Shown here: positions 1-8,240 of the stretch, piece by piece | Layout of the letters: the number at the start of each line of letters is the position of its first letter | Numbering within the stretch: position 1 is the stretch's first letter | Origin: Scolanthus callimorphus | Taxonomy: Eukaryota > Cnidaria > Anthozoa > Actiniaria > Edwardsiidae | Reading direction: 5' to 3' | NCBI GenBank assembly: GCA_033964015.1 | Contig: CM066913.1 | Location: 31,323,577 to 31,387,576 of the forward strand | Length of the DNA: 64,000 nucleotides | Position numbers and translations under genes: made by a program | Notes under the pieces: generated by a model | Seen by the model: the letters and a program-made list of their open reading frames with translations, nothing else | Told to the model about the DNA's origin: nothing | Database searches by the model: none

Positions 1-624
1 GACGTGATTCATTTTCATTCGCAAAATCGAGAAACCAAAGCTCAGGTGGTCGAGCGCTTTAACAAAACGTTGCGGTTGCGTTTGCAGCGCTATTTGTTTG
101 AAAATCAGACGTTAAAGTGGGTGGACGTGTTGCCGGATTTGGTGGAGGGGTACAACGCAGCGTATCATTCGAGCATTGGCATGGCTCCTTCTGAAGTGAC
201 GTGGGATAATCAGGAGCAGGTGTATGAGCGTTTGTTTGGTTCCGTTGGAGAACCTAAGAAGGCCAAGTTTTCGGTGGGGGATGCGGTGCGGTTGTCGCAC
301 GTGTCTAAAGTGTTTAAAAAAGGGTATGCACCGCAGTGGACGGAAGAGGTGTTTCGCGTGGCGCGCGTGATTGATTCCACGCCTGTCACGTACAAGGTGG
401 AAGATGAGCAGGGCGTGATTATAAAAGGTACAATGTATGACCAAGAATTGCAAAAGGTGGTGGTGGATGACAATACGTTGTATCGCGTGGAAGAAGTGTT
501 GGACACGCGTGGAAAAGAGGGTCCTCAACAGGAGTTGTTAATCCGTTGGAAAGGTTATCCGTCGTCGAGCAACAGTTGGGTGAAACGCAAAGATGTCGTT
601 GAGTTTGAAAAGTCGAAACGATGA
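1..624 (+). CDS. Polinton-type integrase, C-terminal part with chromodomain (5' truncated by window)
   Basis: The frame is open from base 1, so this is the C-terminal about 207 residues of a longer protein. Residues 11-24 match the end of a retroviral-type integrase core, with the third catalytic acid (Glu18) in the motif VERFN. The segment WVDVLPDLVEGYNAAYHSSIG closes the core fold. An SH3-like DNA-binding region follows, then a chromodomain at about residues 161-207 containing LLIRWKGYP and NSWV. It inserts viral DNA into the host genome, and the chromodomain probably steers it to modified histones. A Ty3-type retrotransposon integrase would look similar, but the next genes are capsid genes in the same direction, which fits Polintons. 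The 3' end overlaps the next ORF by 32 bases if that ORF starts at 593. Confidence 0.9.
   Translation, partial: DVIHFHSQNRETKAQVVERFNKTLRLRLQRYLFENQTLKWVDVLPDLVEGYNAAYHSSIGMAPSEVTWDNQEQVYERLFGSVGEPKKAKFSVGDAVRLSHVSKVFKKGYAPQWTEEVFRVARVIDSTPVTYKVEDEQGVIIKGTMYDQELQKVVVDDNTLYRVEEVLDTRGKEGPQQELLIRWKGYPSSSNSWVKRKDVVEFEKSKR
420..428 (+). promoter_or_regulatory. TATA-like box TATAAAAGG upstream of penton-like gene
   Basis: TATAAAAGG lies inside the integrase reading frame, 165 to 204 bases before the two candidate starts of the penton-like gene. The same nonamer recurs at 1490 and 3430. Promoter function is inferred from this recurrence. Confidence 0.35.
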
Positions 625-3148
625 GCGCGTGATGGTGTTGTTGAGTAATGGCGGTGGACCCACGTACACGCCCACGAACACGTCTGCCGACTTTACCATC
701 CCCTTTAGCAGGCCGTTGGAAATGAATCGCCGTCTCTCCACGGCGGTGGCATTGAAGTTTATCAGTATCCCTGGTATTATTGGTGCTGAGGGGTATACGA
801 CGCACGTGTTGAGCGAGTCCTTTTTTATGGCCATTGTGCGACGTGAAGCGGTTGGTGGTAGGCCAGCAATGATTTCATCAATATTACATCGTTATCACAT
901 CGAGCGCATTTTTGTGTTCGATAAGCATCATTTTGACACCATACCCCAATTGCTTGCTTATTTGAATGAGAACACGAAACAGTGGGGAAAGAGGCCGCGG
1001 GCGCAGCCTTTGTTTACGTGGAATGCGGCGCGACGTCGCGTGACGTTGCATGCTCCCGAATGGTCGTACGACGATCCTGACATTGACAATTTTGTCGGAC
1101 TATCGAAACCGTTGGCCAAAGCGTTGGGGCTGCAAAAGTTGTCTAGCGAAGAAGAAGAGTTGCAGGTGCCTTTGACGCAGTATTGGAAAGATCGGTTGTT
1201 GATAGAGAACGGGGTAAAAGAGCCTTTGCCTGACAACATGGTTGTGGCGGCTATGTTGGCGACGAGCGGAAAAAAATATGGCGGCGAAAATGTGGAGATG
1301 GAGGCGTTGGTTCACGAAAAGTTGAGGCAATTTCAGCAAGAGCCTTATCTGGACGTGTTTACGGATGTGGTGGACACGGAGTGGTCGGGGGGTGAGCAAA
1401 AAAGGCTGTTGGCGAGACTTCCGTTGATGCAACAAGAACAAGGAGGAGAGGTGCGTGTGCCTCATCATTATTCTCCAGAAACACTATTGTATAAAAGGTT
1501 GTGTTTGGATGTCATCGAGACGATTAGCATTTGGATTCGCGATCCTCGAGGAAAAACACCGCGTTTTGCAGGCAATGATACGGTAGTGGAACTGAATTTT
1601 GCCTGCGTGGAGTTGACGAGCATGGATCAGCGGCTCATTTGCACCAACAAGGATGGGGTGAAGGAGTTTGCCCACAACACGCCGGGCGAGTTTCGTTTTC
1701 GTCTCAACGTGCCGTTGACGTTACCCCGCAGCATCGACTACGAGGTGGGATTGGAATTGTTGACCACCCCTTCGATGAAAAAGGTGGCGGCTTTGCTCCC
1801 CGCACAATTGGCGTTTGGCGTGTGGGAACAGCAGCCGGTGGACGTGAATGGCGTGGCGTTGACGCGACAAGGAGACGCGTCGTGGTCCGAGCGACCGTAT
1901 GTCGAATACGATTTTACCCACAATTCGACGTATTTGGCGTTTGCGGCACCTTCTCAACGGGCAAAGTTGGTGACGTTGGGGCGCTTGAATCACATTCATT
2001 ACGATTCGATGGAGGCGTTGTTGTTCGAGCTGACGGAGAAATTCAATCCCGAATTGCCCAACGTGAACGCGTCGAACAATGGGTTGCGGTTCAAGCGTGA
2101 CCCTACCAACGCCACGTGGCTGGAAGCCTGGATGCCTGTGGGGCATTACATGCCTAACGACATTGCCACCTGGCTTTACGAGACGCTTGCCTTGGAGATG
2201 CGTCCAGTGTCGCCTCGTCGTTGCGCGTTTGTCAGTGCTTCGTTTCCTTCGAAATTGGTCATTGATGTGAACTCGAAAAGCGTGCTTCGATTGTTGGGGT
2301 GGCGCGTGGGCTCCCAAATTGGTCACGCTGTAGTCGATACCTATGGTCGCACTGGAGCCGAAACGTTGACCGCGGCGGCGGACATGGATCCGAACACATT
2401 TCGAGGGTTTGTCAAGTTTTCGTGGAGCAAAACGTCGCCGCTCAAGATGGAGACGACGGGGGTGCGATGGGTGTTTGGCAGCGAAACGCTGATGAATTCC
2501 GTGTTTGGGTTCCCCTTGGCGCAATTGATGGCCTGCCCCATGATGCTCGAAATTGCGAACGGCGACATCAAGAAGCACCCCACGCTCCCCAGCAAATTCC
2601 CAGCCACCGCGGATGGCCTGCATCTAAAAAATCCGTACCGCAGCGAGGACGAGTTGACCAAGCAGCGTTATTTTGCGTTGAACCCGCAACCGTACGCCCC
2701 TGCGATGGAGAGCTCGTTGGAAGCGTATCGTCGAGCCGTGGCGGGCGGCCAGCTGGAGTCGTATTCGTCGCGCGTGTTTTTACCCTACGGGTTAAGCACG
2801 TACACGACCATTTCCAGCCAATTGCCTTGGCAGGATCATTTCGATTACATGTTTTCGCTGATGGGGGATCAAATGCTGGTGTACCTGTTCAACCTGGTCG
2901 AAGAATCGGTGGTGAACAATCGGACGTTGCCTTTGGCAGGGGTGTTCCCCCTTACCCAGCGTGCGTACCATTACGAAACGACGCACCAGCTACCCCGTGT
3001 GCAATACTATAAAACACGGACGACGAGTATTACGGAAGTTCATTTGAAAATAACCAATCAAAGGGGGGAGTCGTTAAACTTTAACCCCAACGAAACGACG
3101 TCGGCGGTGTTGCACATTCGCCCCAAACTACGCGTGACCGGACTGTGA
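593..3148 (+). CDS. Penton-like minor capsid protein, unusually large (851 aa)
   Basis: A long intact ORF. The N-terminus has the motif TPTNTSADFTIPF followed by LSTAVALKF (about residues 27-55). This N-x-F-x-L-P plus aliphatic 'VAL' pattern opens the minor capsid (penton) proteins of Polintons. A second similar motif, NTPGEFRFRLNVPL then YEVGLELL, occurs near residues 360-385. The C-terminus (about 816-840), VHLKITNQRGESLNFN, matches the usual closing strand pattern. The protein may thus hold two jelly-roll units. Penton proteins form the capsid vertices. The start may be 593 or the in-frame ATG at 632 (838 aa), which would shorten or remove the overlap with integrase. It lies immediately upstream of the core and major capsid genes. 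The family call rests on motif and position. Confidence 0.7.
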   Translation: MSLSLKSRNDERVMVLLSNGGGPTYTPTNTSADFTIPFSRPLEMNRRLSTAVALKFISIPGIIGAEGYTTHVLSESFFMAIVRREAVGGRPAMISSILHRYHIERIFVFDKHHFDTIPQLLAYLNENTKQWGKRPRAQPLFTWNAARRRVTLHAPEWSYDDPDIDNFVGLSKPLAKALGLQKLSSEEEELQVPLTQYWKDRLLIENGVKEPLPDNMVVAAMLATSGKKYGGENVEMEALVHEKLRQFQQEPYLDVFTDVVDTEWSGGEQKRLLARLPLMQQEQGGEVRVPHHYSPETLLYKRLCLDVIETISIWIRDPRGKTPRFAGNDTVVELNFACVELTSMDQRLICTNKDGVKEFAHNTPGEFRFRLNVPLTLPRSIDYEVGLELLTTPSMKKVAALLPAQLAFGVWEQQPVDVNGVALTRQGDASWSERPYVEYDFTHNSTYLAFAAPSQRAKLVTLGRLNHIHYDSMEALLFELTEKFNPELPNVNASNNGLRFKRDPTNATWLEAWMPVGHYMPNDIATWLYETLALEMRPVSPRRCAFVSASFPSKLVIDVNSKSVLRLLGWRVGSQIGHAVVDTYGRTGAETLTAAADMDPNTFRGFVKFSWSKTSPLKMETTGVRWVFGSETLMNSVFGFPLAQLMACPMMLEIANGDIKKHPTLPSKFPATADGLHLKNPYRSEDELTKQRYFALNPQPYAPAMESSLEAYRRAVAGGQLESYSSRVFLPYGLSTYTTISSQLPWQDHFDYMFSLMGDQMLVYLFNLVEESVVNNRTLPLAGVFPLTQRAYHYETTHQLPRVQYYKTRTTSITEVHLKITNQRGESLNFNPNETTSAVLHIRPKLRVTGL

Positions 3149-3149
3149 G

Positions 3150-3293
3150 ATGATTAGTACGTTTCAGCTTGGTGGTGGTGGTATGGAGGTATACAAGGTG
3201 CCACGGCCCCCCATGCCCCATCCGATTTACTCGGAGCCGTCCACGATACAACACGGAGGCATTATAGGGCGCTTCTCCCTAAACTTGGCATGA
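3150..3293 (+). CDS. Small conserved-looking ORF, 47 aa
   Basis: An ATG directly after the penton stop opens a 47-codon frame. It begins with a glycine run (QLGGGGMEVY), has a proline-rich middle (PRPPMPHPIY) and ends in GGIIGRFSLNLA. Its stop overlaps the next ATG (ATGA), the tight coupling seen elsewhere in the element. No family is recognised. It could be a small virion or scaffold peptide. The support is position and coupling only. Confidence 0.5.
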   Translation: MISTFQLGGGGMEVYKVPRPPMPHPIYSEPSTIQHGGIIGRFSLNLA

Positions 3294-3634
3294 GTTTGGT
3301 TCGAGGGGTGGGAAAGTTGGTGGCGTCTCGAATGGCCAAAAAAGCGGCCGTGACGTTGGGTAAAGCAGCAGCAGGGTCAGCTGCGGCGGCCGGGTTAGGT
3401 GTCACGCAACGAGTGCTCAAGGGAGACAGTATAAAAGGAGCGGTGAGAAAGGAGGTGGCTAATAACGCCAACAGCTTGCAAAAAAAGGTCAATCAGGCGT
3501 TAACGGGGAAAAAACGCAAAGCCCCACCAGCACAAACAGCGGCGTCAAAGCCTAAAAAAGCAAAAAAACAACCCTCTAGTAGTAGTAGTAGTAGTAGTAG
3601 AAGAAAAATAAAAAGAAGAAGAAAAAACCCGTAG
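3290..3634 (+). CDS. Basic core-like protein (pVII/pX-like position)
   Basis: A 114-aa protein rich in Lys, Arg, Ala and Ser. An N-terminal alanine-rich segment (about residues 1-45) could form a helix. The C-terminal half is a tail of KKRK, KKAKK, a run of eight serines and RRKIKRRRK, typical of DNA-condensing virion proteins. It sits between penton and major capsid genes, the place adenoviruses use for core proteins. Role inferred: packaging or neutralising the genome inside the capsid. The serine run is encoded by a short AGT repeat. Confidence 0.65.
   Translation: MSLVRGVGKLVASRMAKKAAVTLGKAAAGSAAAAGLGVTQRVLKGDSIKGAVRKEVANNANSLQKKVNQALTGKKRKAPPAQTAASKPKKAKKQPSSSSSSSSRRKIKRRRKNP
3430..3438 (+). 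promoter_or_regulatory. TATA-like box TATAAAAGG upstream of major capsid gene
   Basis: TATAAAAGG lies within the core-protein ORF, about 230 bases before the major capsid ATG. It is identical to the boxes at 420 and 1490. Late-promoter function is inferred. Confidence 0.35.
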
Positions 3635-3668
3635 TTCACGCGACCACGGTCTTTGATTGAGAAACAAC

Positions 3669-5105
3669 ATGGGGGTCGATCCTAAAGCCGGAGAGGAGGA
3701 AAATATCGAGGTGGTAGAAGAGCCTCCTAGCAAAAAGGCCAAATTTAACGTGGAAGGCGAGCAAGTGGTGGAAGATCAGCGGGTGGTGGACATGTTCAAC
3801 ACCCCACCCTTAATGAAAACGTTCAAGCACCATGGGTTGTTGAGTTTTCGAAGAATCGAAGGGAGTTCGGACAATCCGATGACGTGGCGCATCATGCCCA
3901 ATTCGAGTTGGTTTAACATGAGTAGTTTCCGTTTTATTTTTGAACTTAAATTGGTCAAGGCCGACGACAACACGAGTCTTCCTGACGACAACACCGTAAG
4001 AGTAGCCCCCCTTAATTTCCCCATTGCGGCCATGATTCGAAACTTGTCGTTCAAAATCAACGGGGAAGAATTGGAGGATCAGAACAGCTTGTACCCTTAC
4101 AAGGCGTACCTTCGCGCCTTGTTGGGGTTTGACCGATGGCAGAAAAAGTACCTCAAGGGGACGACCGAGTGTTGGCTTCAAGACGACATCGACAAGCATG
4201 ACACCACCACTCTGGACGAAGCTGCACCGGTGGCTGCGGACAATTCGGGGTTTTGGCACAGGCAAAAGAAATTTCGTAATGGGTCCAAAGTGCGGCTTTG
4301 CCATTACCCATTCATCAACTTGAGAAATTCGGCGCACAATTTTCTACCCGATGGCACGTCGATCGAAATTGAAATGTACATGAACGAGCCCAAATATTAC
4401 CTGATGGCCAACAGTGAGGCGGTGGGGGCTCTGTACAAGCTGAAAGTGCTCGACGTGAAGGTCGAGGTGGAGGCGGTGAAACTCGAGGACGACTTCAAGA
4501 TCGCGTTTGAAGAGATGGTGTGGAAAAAAGGCATGAAGGCCCAGTTTCCCTACATTGACACGGAAGTGCAGACGCGGGTCATGCAGGCGCAGCAATCGGA
4601 GTTCTTTTTTGGCGATTTGTTCACTGGGAAGATGCCGCGACGCATGTACGTGTGCTTCATCGAGCAAACCGGGTTTACAGGGCGCTTTGCTAGCAACATG
4701 TGGAAGATGGTGATCCCGCCCAATTTGACCGAGTTTGAGGTGTTGGTGGATAATGGGGCTTTTCCGAGACCCAAGGTGACGTTTCTCAACGCCGACGATT
4801 ATGCCGAATTGTACGAGGTGTCGATCACGTCCATGGCTCGAGGACGTCACGAATTTGCACCCCCGCCGCCGATCAGCCTGAACGAGTTTAACAACGGCTA
4901 CGGGGTCATTTGTTGGGACTTTATGCCCAACAACGGGGGTGGTGGTAAAGACGAGTACCTGACCCTGGACCAGCAAGGCAAGGTGGATTTGAAGTTGCGC
5001 TTATCGGCGAATTTGGTGGCCAATCACTACGTGGTGATTTTGTGGGAGACGGCCAAAACTATTAAAATGGATTGTAATCGTTTGGTGCGTGACGAAGAGC
5101 TGTAA
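3669..5105 (+). CDS. MCP: Major capsid protein, double jelly-roll (hexon-like)
   Basis: A 478-aa protein counted from the first in-frame ATG; the frame is open a little further upstream but without ATG. The first about 40 residues are acidic and include a possible nuclear signal (PPSKKAKF). The body shows the pattern of Polinton and adintovirus major capsid proteins: an early strand pair around MSSFRFIFELKL, MPRRMYVCFIEQTGFTGRF near residue 322, and near the C-terminus a block VICWDFMPNNGGGG, then LTLDQQGKVDLKLRLS and VVILWE. This last block is the second jelly roll's closing region. It should trimerise into pseudo-hexameric capsomers. Two bases separate its stop from the protease ATG. The length is normal for the family and the frame is intact. 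Confidence 0.88.
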   Translation: MGVDPKAGEEENIEVVEEPPSKKAKFNVEGEQVVEDQRVVDMFNTPPLMKTFKHHGLLSFRRIEGSSDNPMTWRIMPNSSWFNMSSFRFIFELKLVKADDNTSLPDDNTVRVAPLNFPIAAMIRNLSFKINGEELEDQNSLYPYKAYLRALLGFDRWQKKYLKGTTECWLQDDIDKHDTTTLDEAAPVAADNSGFWHRQKKFRNGSKVRLCHYPFINLRNSAHNFLPDGTSIEIEMYMNEPKYYLMANSEAVGALYKLKVLDVKVEVEAVKLEDDFKIAFEEMVWKKGMKAQFPYIDTEVQTRVMQAQQSEFFFGDLFTGKMPRRMYVCFIEQTGFTGRFASNMWKMVIPPNLTEFEVLVDNGAFPRPKVTFLNADDYAELYEVSITSMARGRHEFAPPPPISLNEFNNGYGVICWDFMPNNGGGGKDEYLTLDQQGKVDLKLRLSANLVANHYVVILWETAKTIKMDCNRLVRDEEL

Positions 5106-5107
5106 TA

Positions 5108-5671
5108 ATGACATCATCACCAGGGGGTACGAGTAACGTGCTTCTTCAGTCGTTGTTGCATCGCAACCCCATCACGCGTGGTCACGTGCGTGGCGTAGTG
5201 GCGGCAGATCGCTTACCGGTGGGGTTATTAAAGCGACGGCGCAATCAAGGCTTGATTGTAAACACGGATCCGCACGGTCAACCAGGGACGCATTGGGTGG
5301 CCCTGTGGCGTCCTGCTCGAGGACCGGTCGAATTTTTTGACAGTTATGGCGGCAGACCGGAAGACTATCATCCTCATTGGTTGTACTACATACAAAAGAC
5401 GTTAAAGAGTCCTAGCGTAGAAACGAACGGAAACCAACTTCAGCAAGAGACCACGTACGTGTGTGGTCATTATTGTCTCATGTTTTTGTATTTTCGGTGT
5501 CGAGGACGCACCATGCGGGAGTTTGTGCGCTTGTTCGACGCCAAACGGCTGGCTCAAAACGATATAAAAGTTTGTCGTTTGACGTGCACGGCATTTGGCG
5601 AGTTTGTGGAAACGCCTGCCGAAATGCGAAAGGTGTGCCAAACCAATCGTTGTAAAACATCATGTCCATGA
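5108..5671 (+). CDS. PRO: Adenain-like cysteine protease (maturation protease)
   Basis: A 187-aa protein, close to the usual length for adenoviral and Polinton proteases of clan CE. The catalytic set is visible: His62 in GTHWVALW, an acidic partner Asp78 in VEFFDSYGG, Gln112 or Gln113 as the oxyanion residue and Cys119 in VCGHYCLMFL. It should cleave virion precursor proteins after assembly. Its ATG lies just after the major capsid stop and its 3' end overlaps the ATPase start by 10 bases, so capsid, protease and ATPase form a compact unit. The frame is intact with all expected catalytic residues. Confidence 0.92.
   Translation: MTSSPGGTSNVLLQSLLHRNPITRGHVRGVVAADRLPVGLLKRRRNQGLIVNTDPHGQPGTHWVALWRPARGPVEFFDSYGGRPEDYHPHWLYYIQKTLKSPSVETNGNQLQQETTYVCGHYCLMFLYFRCRGRTMREFVRLFDAKRLAQNDIKVCRLTCTAFGEFVETPAEMRKVCQTNRCKTSCP
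5563..5570 (+). promoter_or_regulatory. TATA-like box TATAAAAG upstream of ATPase gene
   Basis: TATAAAAG sits within the protease ORF about 100 bases before the ATPase ATG. It belongs to the recurrent TATA-like set of this element. Function is inferred. Confidence 0.3.
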
Positions 5672-6417
5672 TGATGAAAAAAAACACCTACGCACCTCGT
5701 CTGAAAAACCCTTGCACCATTATGGTGGTGGGACCGACGGGGTGCGGCAAAACCGAATTTGTGATTAAAATGATTTTGGAACGTCAAGATTTGTTTGAAA
5801 AGCCTATCGACGAAATTGATTTTCATTATTCGCAATGGCAAGACAAGTACAGCGACTTGCAGCGTCGCTGTAACGCTGTGAAAATGATCGAAGGCATCGA
5901 GACGACGCGCATGCAACAATCGGACGACGACGAAGCAGACGACGACGACGACGAAAAAAAAGAGCATGAGCAACAATCGGGCGGCTTTGGCGGTCCAAAG
6001 CAAAAAAAAAAGCAGGTGATGGTGGTGTTTGACGATCTCATGTCGGAGGTGAGTTCGAACTCGGAGGTGGAAAAAATGTTCACCAAAGGCAGTCACCACC
6101 TGAACATCACGGTGGTGGTGATCACTCAAAACCTGTTTTACGGCGGACCGAAGTCGCGGACGAACAGCATCAACACGCATTACTATTTTTTGTTCAACAA
6201 CCCGCGCGACCAACGTCAGCCCGACATCCTATTTAGTCAAGCGTTTCCCGGGCAAACCAAAGCAGCGCACGAAGCGTTTGCCCACGCCACATCTCAAGAC
6301 CCCGAGCGATTGTTCATGTTGGATTTTTCGCCGCATTCGGCGCCCGAGTTGAGACAGCGATCGAACATTTTGCCGAGCACGCGTCAGTGGCAAACCATTT
6401 ACCTGAGCAAAGCATAA
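5662..6417 (+). CDS. ATP: A32/FtsK-like genome-packaging ATPase
   Basis: A 251-aa P-loop ATPase. Walker A is GPTGCGKT (residues 24-31), after the strand TIMVV. Walker B is VMVVFDDLM (about 119-127). The polar motif VITQNLFY (about 152-159) and FNNPRDQRQ (about 178-187) are typical of the poxvirus A32/Polinton packaging family. An acidic, Asp-rich loop (about residues 90-108) with repeated GAC codons is a lineage-specific insert. It should pump the genome into preformed capsids. Any of several in-frame ATGs near 5662 could be the start. Confidence 0.92.
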   Translation: MSMMMKKNTYAPRLKNPCTIMVVGPTGCGKTEFVIKMILERQDLFEKPIDEIDFHYSQWQDKYSDLQRRCNAVKMIEGIETTRMQQSDDDEADDDDDEKKEHEQQSGGFGGPKQKKKQVMVVFDDLMSEVSSNSEVEKMFTKGSHHLNITVVVITQNLFYGGPKSRTNSINTHYYFLFNNPRDQRQPDILFSQAFPGQTKAAHEAFAHATSQDPERLFMLDFSPHSAPELRQRSNILPSTRQWQTIYLSKA

Positions 6418-6422
6418 GCACC

Positions 6423-7217
6423 ATGAGCGACAGCAGCAGCAGCAGCAGCCGCATCACGCGTGCCTTGGCGGAGCTGCGCGAGCTGGCGAGTCAGCTTGAC
6501 TCCCAACCCGCCGCGATCAACCCTCTCGATCAACAAGTGCTTGGCGGCGACGACGACGAGGCTGCCACGTCGTTGGCGAGCACGGCGGCGGTGTTGCAAG
6601 CGGTTCGAGAAGTGGTGGACGAAAATCCTGGTCTGTTTTTGAACGTCACGGATCCCCAACAACAAATGTCGTCTTTACCACCACCACCAGCAGCAGGTCC
6701 ATCATCGACGTTAACGCAACAGCACGTCGACACCATCTCACCCGTCCAACCGTCGGCCGTGGCGTTACCAACAAAGTCGTTCGGGATTCGTGGGCACGTC
6801 TCGCGTCGACGCCGCCGCACCACCCGCAGCAACAGGACCGCAGCAACAAAACCAGCCGCAGCAACAACAAAACGATCAACCGCCGCCGACGACTACGCGG
6901 AATTTGCGCGTCAGTTTGCCGAACAGCACGGAGCGTACAACACGTCCACGTTGCGAACGCCGTTGAACGACGGCGACCACCAAACCACCACCCTGACCAA
7001 AACCACGACGACGGTGCGCAAGGGCCAACGGCCGGTCGTGCAACGCGAGTCGTTCAGTTCGTCCACGCCCGCGAGCGAGGCGAACGCCGCGGCGGAGCCG
7101 CGGCGCCCCCGGCCTGCAACGGCGCGTCGAACGCGTCGTCGCGGTGGGCCCAATATAAGGAGGGTGCGTGCACGAAGGAGAATTCCTGAATCGCCGAGTG
7201 GATCGCCGTCGCCGTGA
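6423..7217 (+). CDS. Ser/Ala/Thr/Arg-rich protein, unknown function
   Basis: The ATG at 6423 lies 5 bases after the ATPase stop and starts a 264-aa protein. It begins with a serine run, followed by a short helical part (ITRALAELRELASQL). The middle is low-complexity and rich in Pro, Gln, Thr and Ala. The C-terminus is strongly basic (RRPRPATARRTRRRGG, RRVRARRR). No family is recognised. The charge and its place after the ATPase suggest a virion-internal nucleic-acid-binding protein or a protease substrate. Its stop overlaps the next ATG (TGATG). Confidence 0.7.
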   Translation: MSDSSSSSSRITRALAELRELASQLDSQPAAINPLDQQVLGGDDDEAATSLASTAAVLQAVREVVDENPGLFLNVTDPQQQMSSLPPPPAAGPSSTLTQQHVDTISPVQPSAVALPTKSFGIRGHVSRRRRRTTRSNRTAATKPAAATTKRSTAADDYAEFARQFAEQHGAYNTSTLRTPLNDGDHQTTTLTKTTTTVRKGQRPVVQRESFSSSTPASEANAAAEPRRPRPATARRTRRRGGPNIRRVRARRRIPESPSGSPSP

Positions 7218-7444
7218 TGAAAAAGCGTCGTCGTTTGAAACAGCGTCGATTGCGTAAAGTAGCGCGCCATTTGACGATGCCGTACGTGACCATGCAAATG
7301 ATGGGGAGTGGTGGTGGGTTTGGTTTTAAGCGTCCGGGCTTGATTTACGTTGGTGGTGGTGGTTTTCGCCGCGCGCTCGTCAAGCTGCCGTTAACGCACG
7401 GGCCGTTAACGCCGCCGCCACGACTTCGTTGGAGGAGAGTATAA
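7217..7444 (+). CDS. Small basic Gly-rich protein (75 aa)
   Basis: The start codon shares its A with the previous stop. The N-terminus is a cluster of basic residues (KKRRRLKQRRLRK), followed by glycine-rich stretches and a hydrophobic segment (GLIYVGGGG). It resembles short core peptides of adenovirus-like virions in composition only. The function is not known. Confidence 0.6.
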   Translation: MKKRRRLKQRRLRKVARHLTMPYVTMQMMGSGGGFGFKRPGLIYVGGGGFRRALVKLPLTHGPLTPPPRLRWRRV

Positions 7445-7447
7445 ATA
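7440..7447 (+). promoter_or_regulatory. TATA-like box TATAAATA
   Basis: TATAAATA lies 43 bases before the ATG at 7483, at the very end of the preceding ORF. The spacing fits an RNA polymerase II core promoter with a short leader. Confidence 0.4.
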
Positions 7448-7482
7448 AAGAGAGAGAGTGGCGTGTGTTAAAAAAAGAAAAA

Positions 7483-7749
7483 ATGATACGTCGACGAGGC
7501 AGGCCGGGCAAGCAATTGCCCGTGTCGTTTACAAAAAAGGCGGCTTCGGCGAGAAAACCCTATGGACCGGCGTTTATTCGTTACGATGGGTACGAGGACA
7601 AATTGAAAGGGCGCGGCGATGCGCTGTTTCACGGCGGTCAAATTGGCAACGTGGTCACGTTGGCGGGTCAACCCTATTTAATGATGAACCGATTTAACGA
7701 ACGCGCCACACGATTCAAGAAGAAGAAGCGTCGTCGTCGTCGTCGATAA
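7483..7749 (+). CDS. Small basic protein with AT-hook-like start (88 aa)
   Basis: Starting at ATG 7483 the protein begins with MIRRRGRPGK, an AT-hook-like R-G-R-P core, and ends in a tail of Lys and about eight Arg encoded by a CGT run. The middle (about 30-75) has a compact mixed composition (YGPAFIRYDGYEDKL, GNVVTLAGQPYLMMNRF). It is likely a DNA-binding virion or regulatory protein. The frame is open upstream of 7483, but without an ATG. Confidence 0.6.
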   Translation: MIRRRGRPGKQLPVSFTKKAASARKPYGPAFIRYDGYEDKLKGRGDALFHGGQIGNVVTLAGQPYLMMNRFNERATRFKKKKRRRRRR

Positions 7750-7754
7750 TAATA

Positions 7755-8240
7755 ATGGGGTCTCGATTGTTTCGCAACAAATTGCTTTTCCAAGCGCTTC
7801 AAGAAAAAGCGTTGGTGCCCAACGTGGTGAATCAATTAGGAAAACGCGAAGTGGATGCGTTGAGCGAAACGATTCACAATGCCATTTATCAGAACACCCC
7901 GTTGGACGAGGAGGTGAAGAACAAATTGATGCCTTTTAAAAAGCGGCTGAAAACGATTATAAGTAAGCGCACGTTACGAGCCAATCGTCACAAAGCGTTA
8001 CGATCACGCGATCCGCGCTTTCACGAGGTGATTAGCGACATAGTCAAAGCAACGCTACGTCATCACGTCCCACGCGGCCGCCGCAGTGCCGCCGCTAGCA
8101 AACCCCCCAGAAAAAAAAATCTGCTGAGTCCGGAACAACAAAAAGAAGAACACTTAGTGGTGGAATTGCCCGAACAACAACAAGAAGAAGAAAAGGAATA
8201 TAAAAAGGACTCGTCGGAGGAGGGTGAGCATGAAATATAA
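7755..8240 (+). CDS. Helical basic protein, resembles a small ORF conserved in Polinton/adintoviruses
   Basis: 161 aa. The N-terminal two thirds look helical (RLFRNKLLFQALQEKAL; DALSETIHNAIYQNTPLDEEVKNKLMPFKKRLKTIISKRTL). That layout, a helix pair around a 'LSE..HN....PL' core followed by a basic helix, resembles a short protein I associate with metazoan Polintons and adintoviruses; this is memory, not a search. The C-terminus is acidic and Gln/Glu rich. The 3' end overlaps the next start by 11 bases. The biochemical role is unknown. Confidence 0.6.
   Translation: MGSRLFRNKLLFQALQEKALVPNVVNQLGKREVDALSETIHNAIYQNTPLDEEVKNKLMPFKKRLKTIISKRTLRANRHKALRSRDPRFHEVISDIVKATLRHHVPRGRRSAAASKPPRKKNLLSPEQQKEEHLVVELPEQQQEEEKEYKKDSSEEGEHEI
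8198..8206 (+). promoter_or_regulatory. TATA-like box TATAAAAAG
   Basis: TATAAAAAG lies about 30 bases upstream of the ATG at 8230, inside the preceding ORF. It belongs to the recurrent TATA set of the element. Confidence 0.35.

Noticed and set aside
1..624. Integrase from a Ty3-like LTR retrotransposon
   Set aside because: The fold is similar, but the ORF is directly followed by capsid, protease and packaging ATPase genes, which fits a Polinton and not a retrotransposon.
1721..2623. 300-codon open frame on the - strand
   Set aside because: It lies wholly inside the penton-like gene in an antisense frame. Arg/His-rich composition and lack of a promoter mark it as a shadow ORF.
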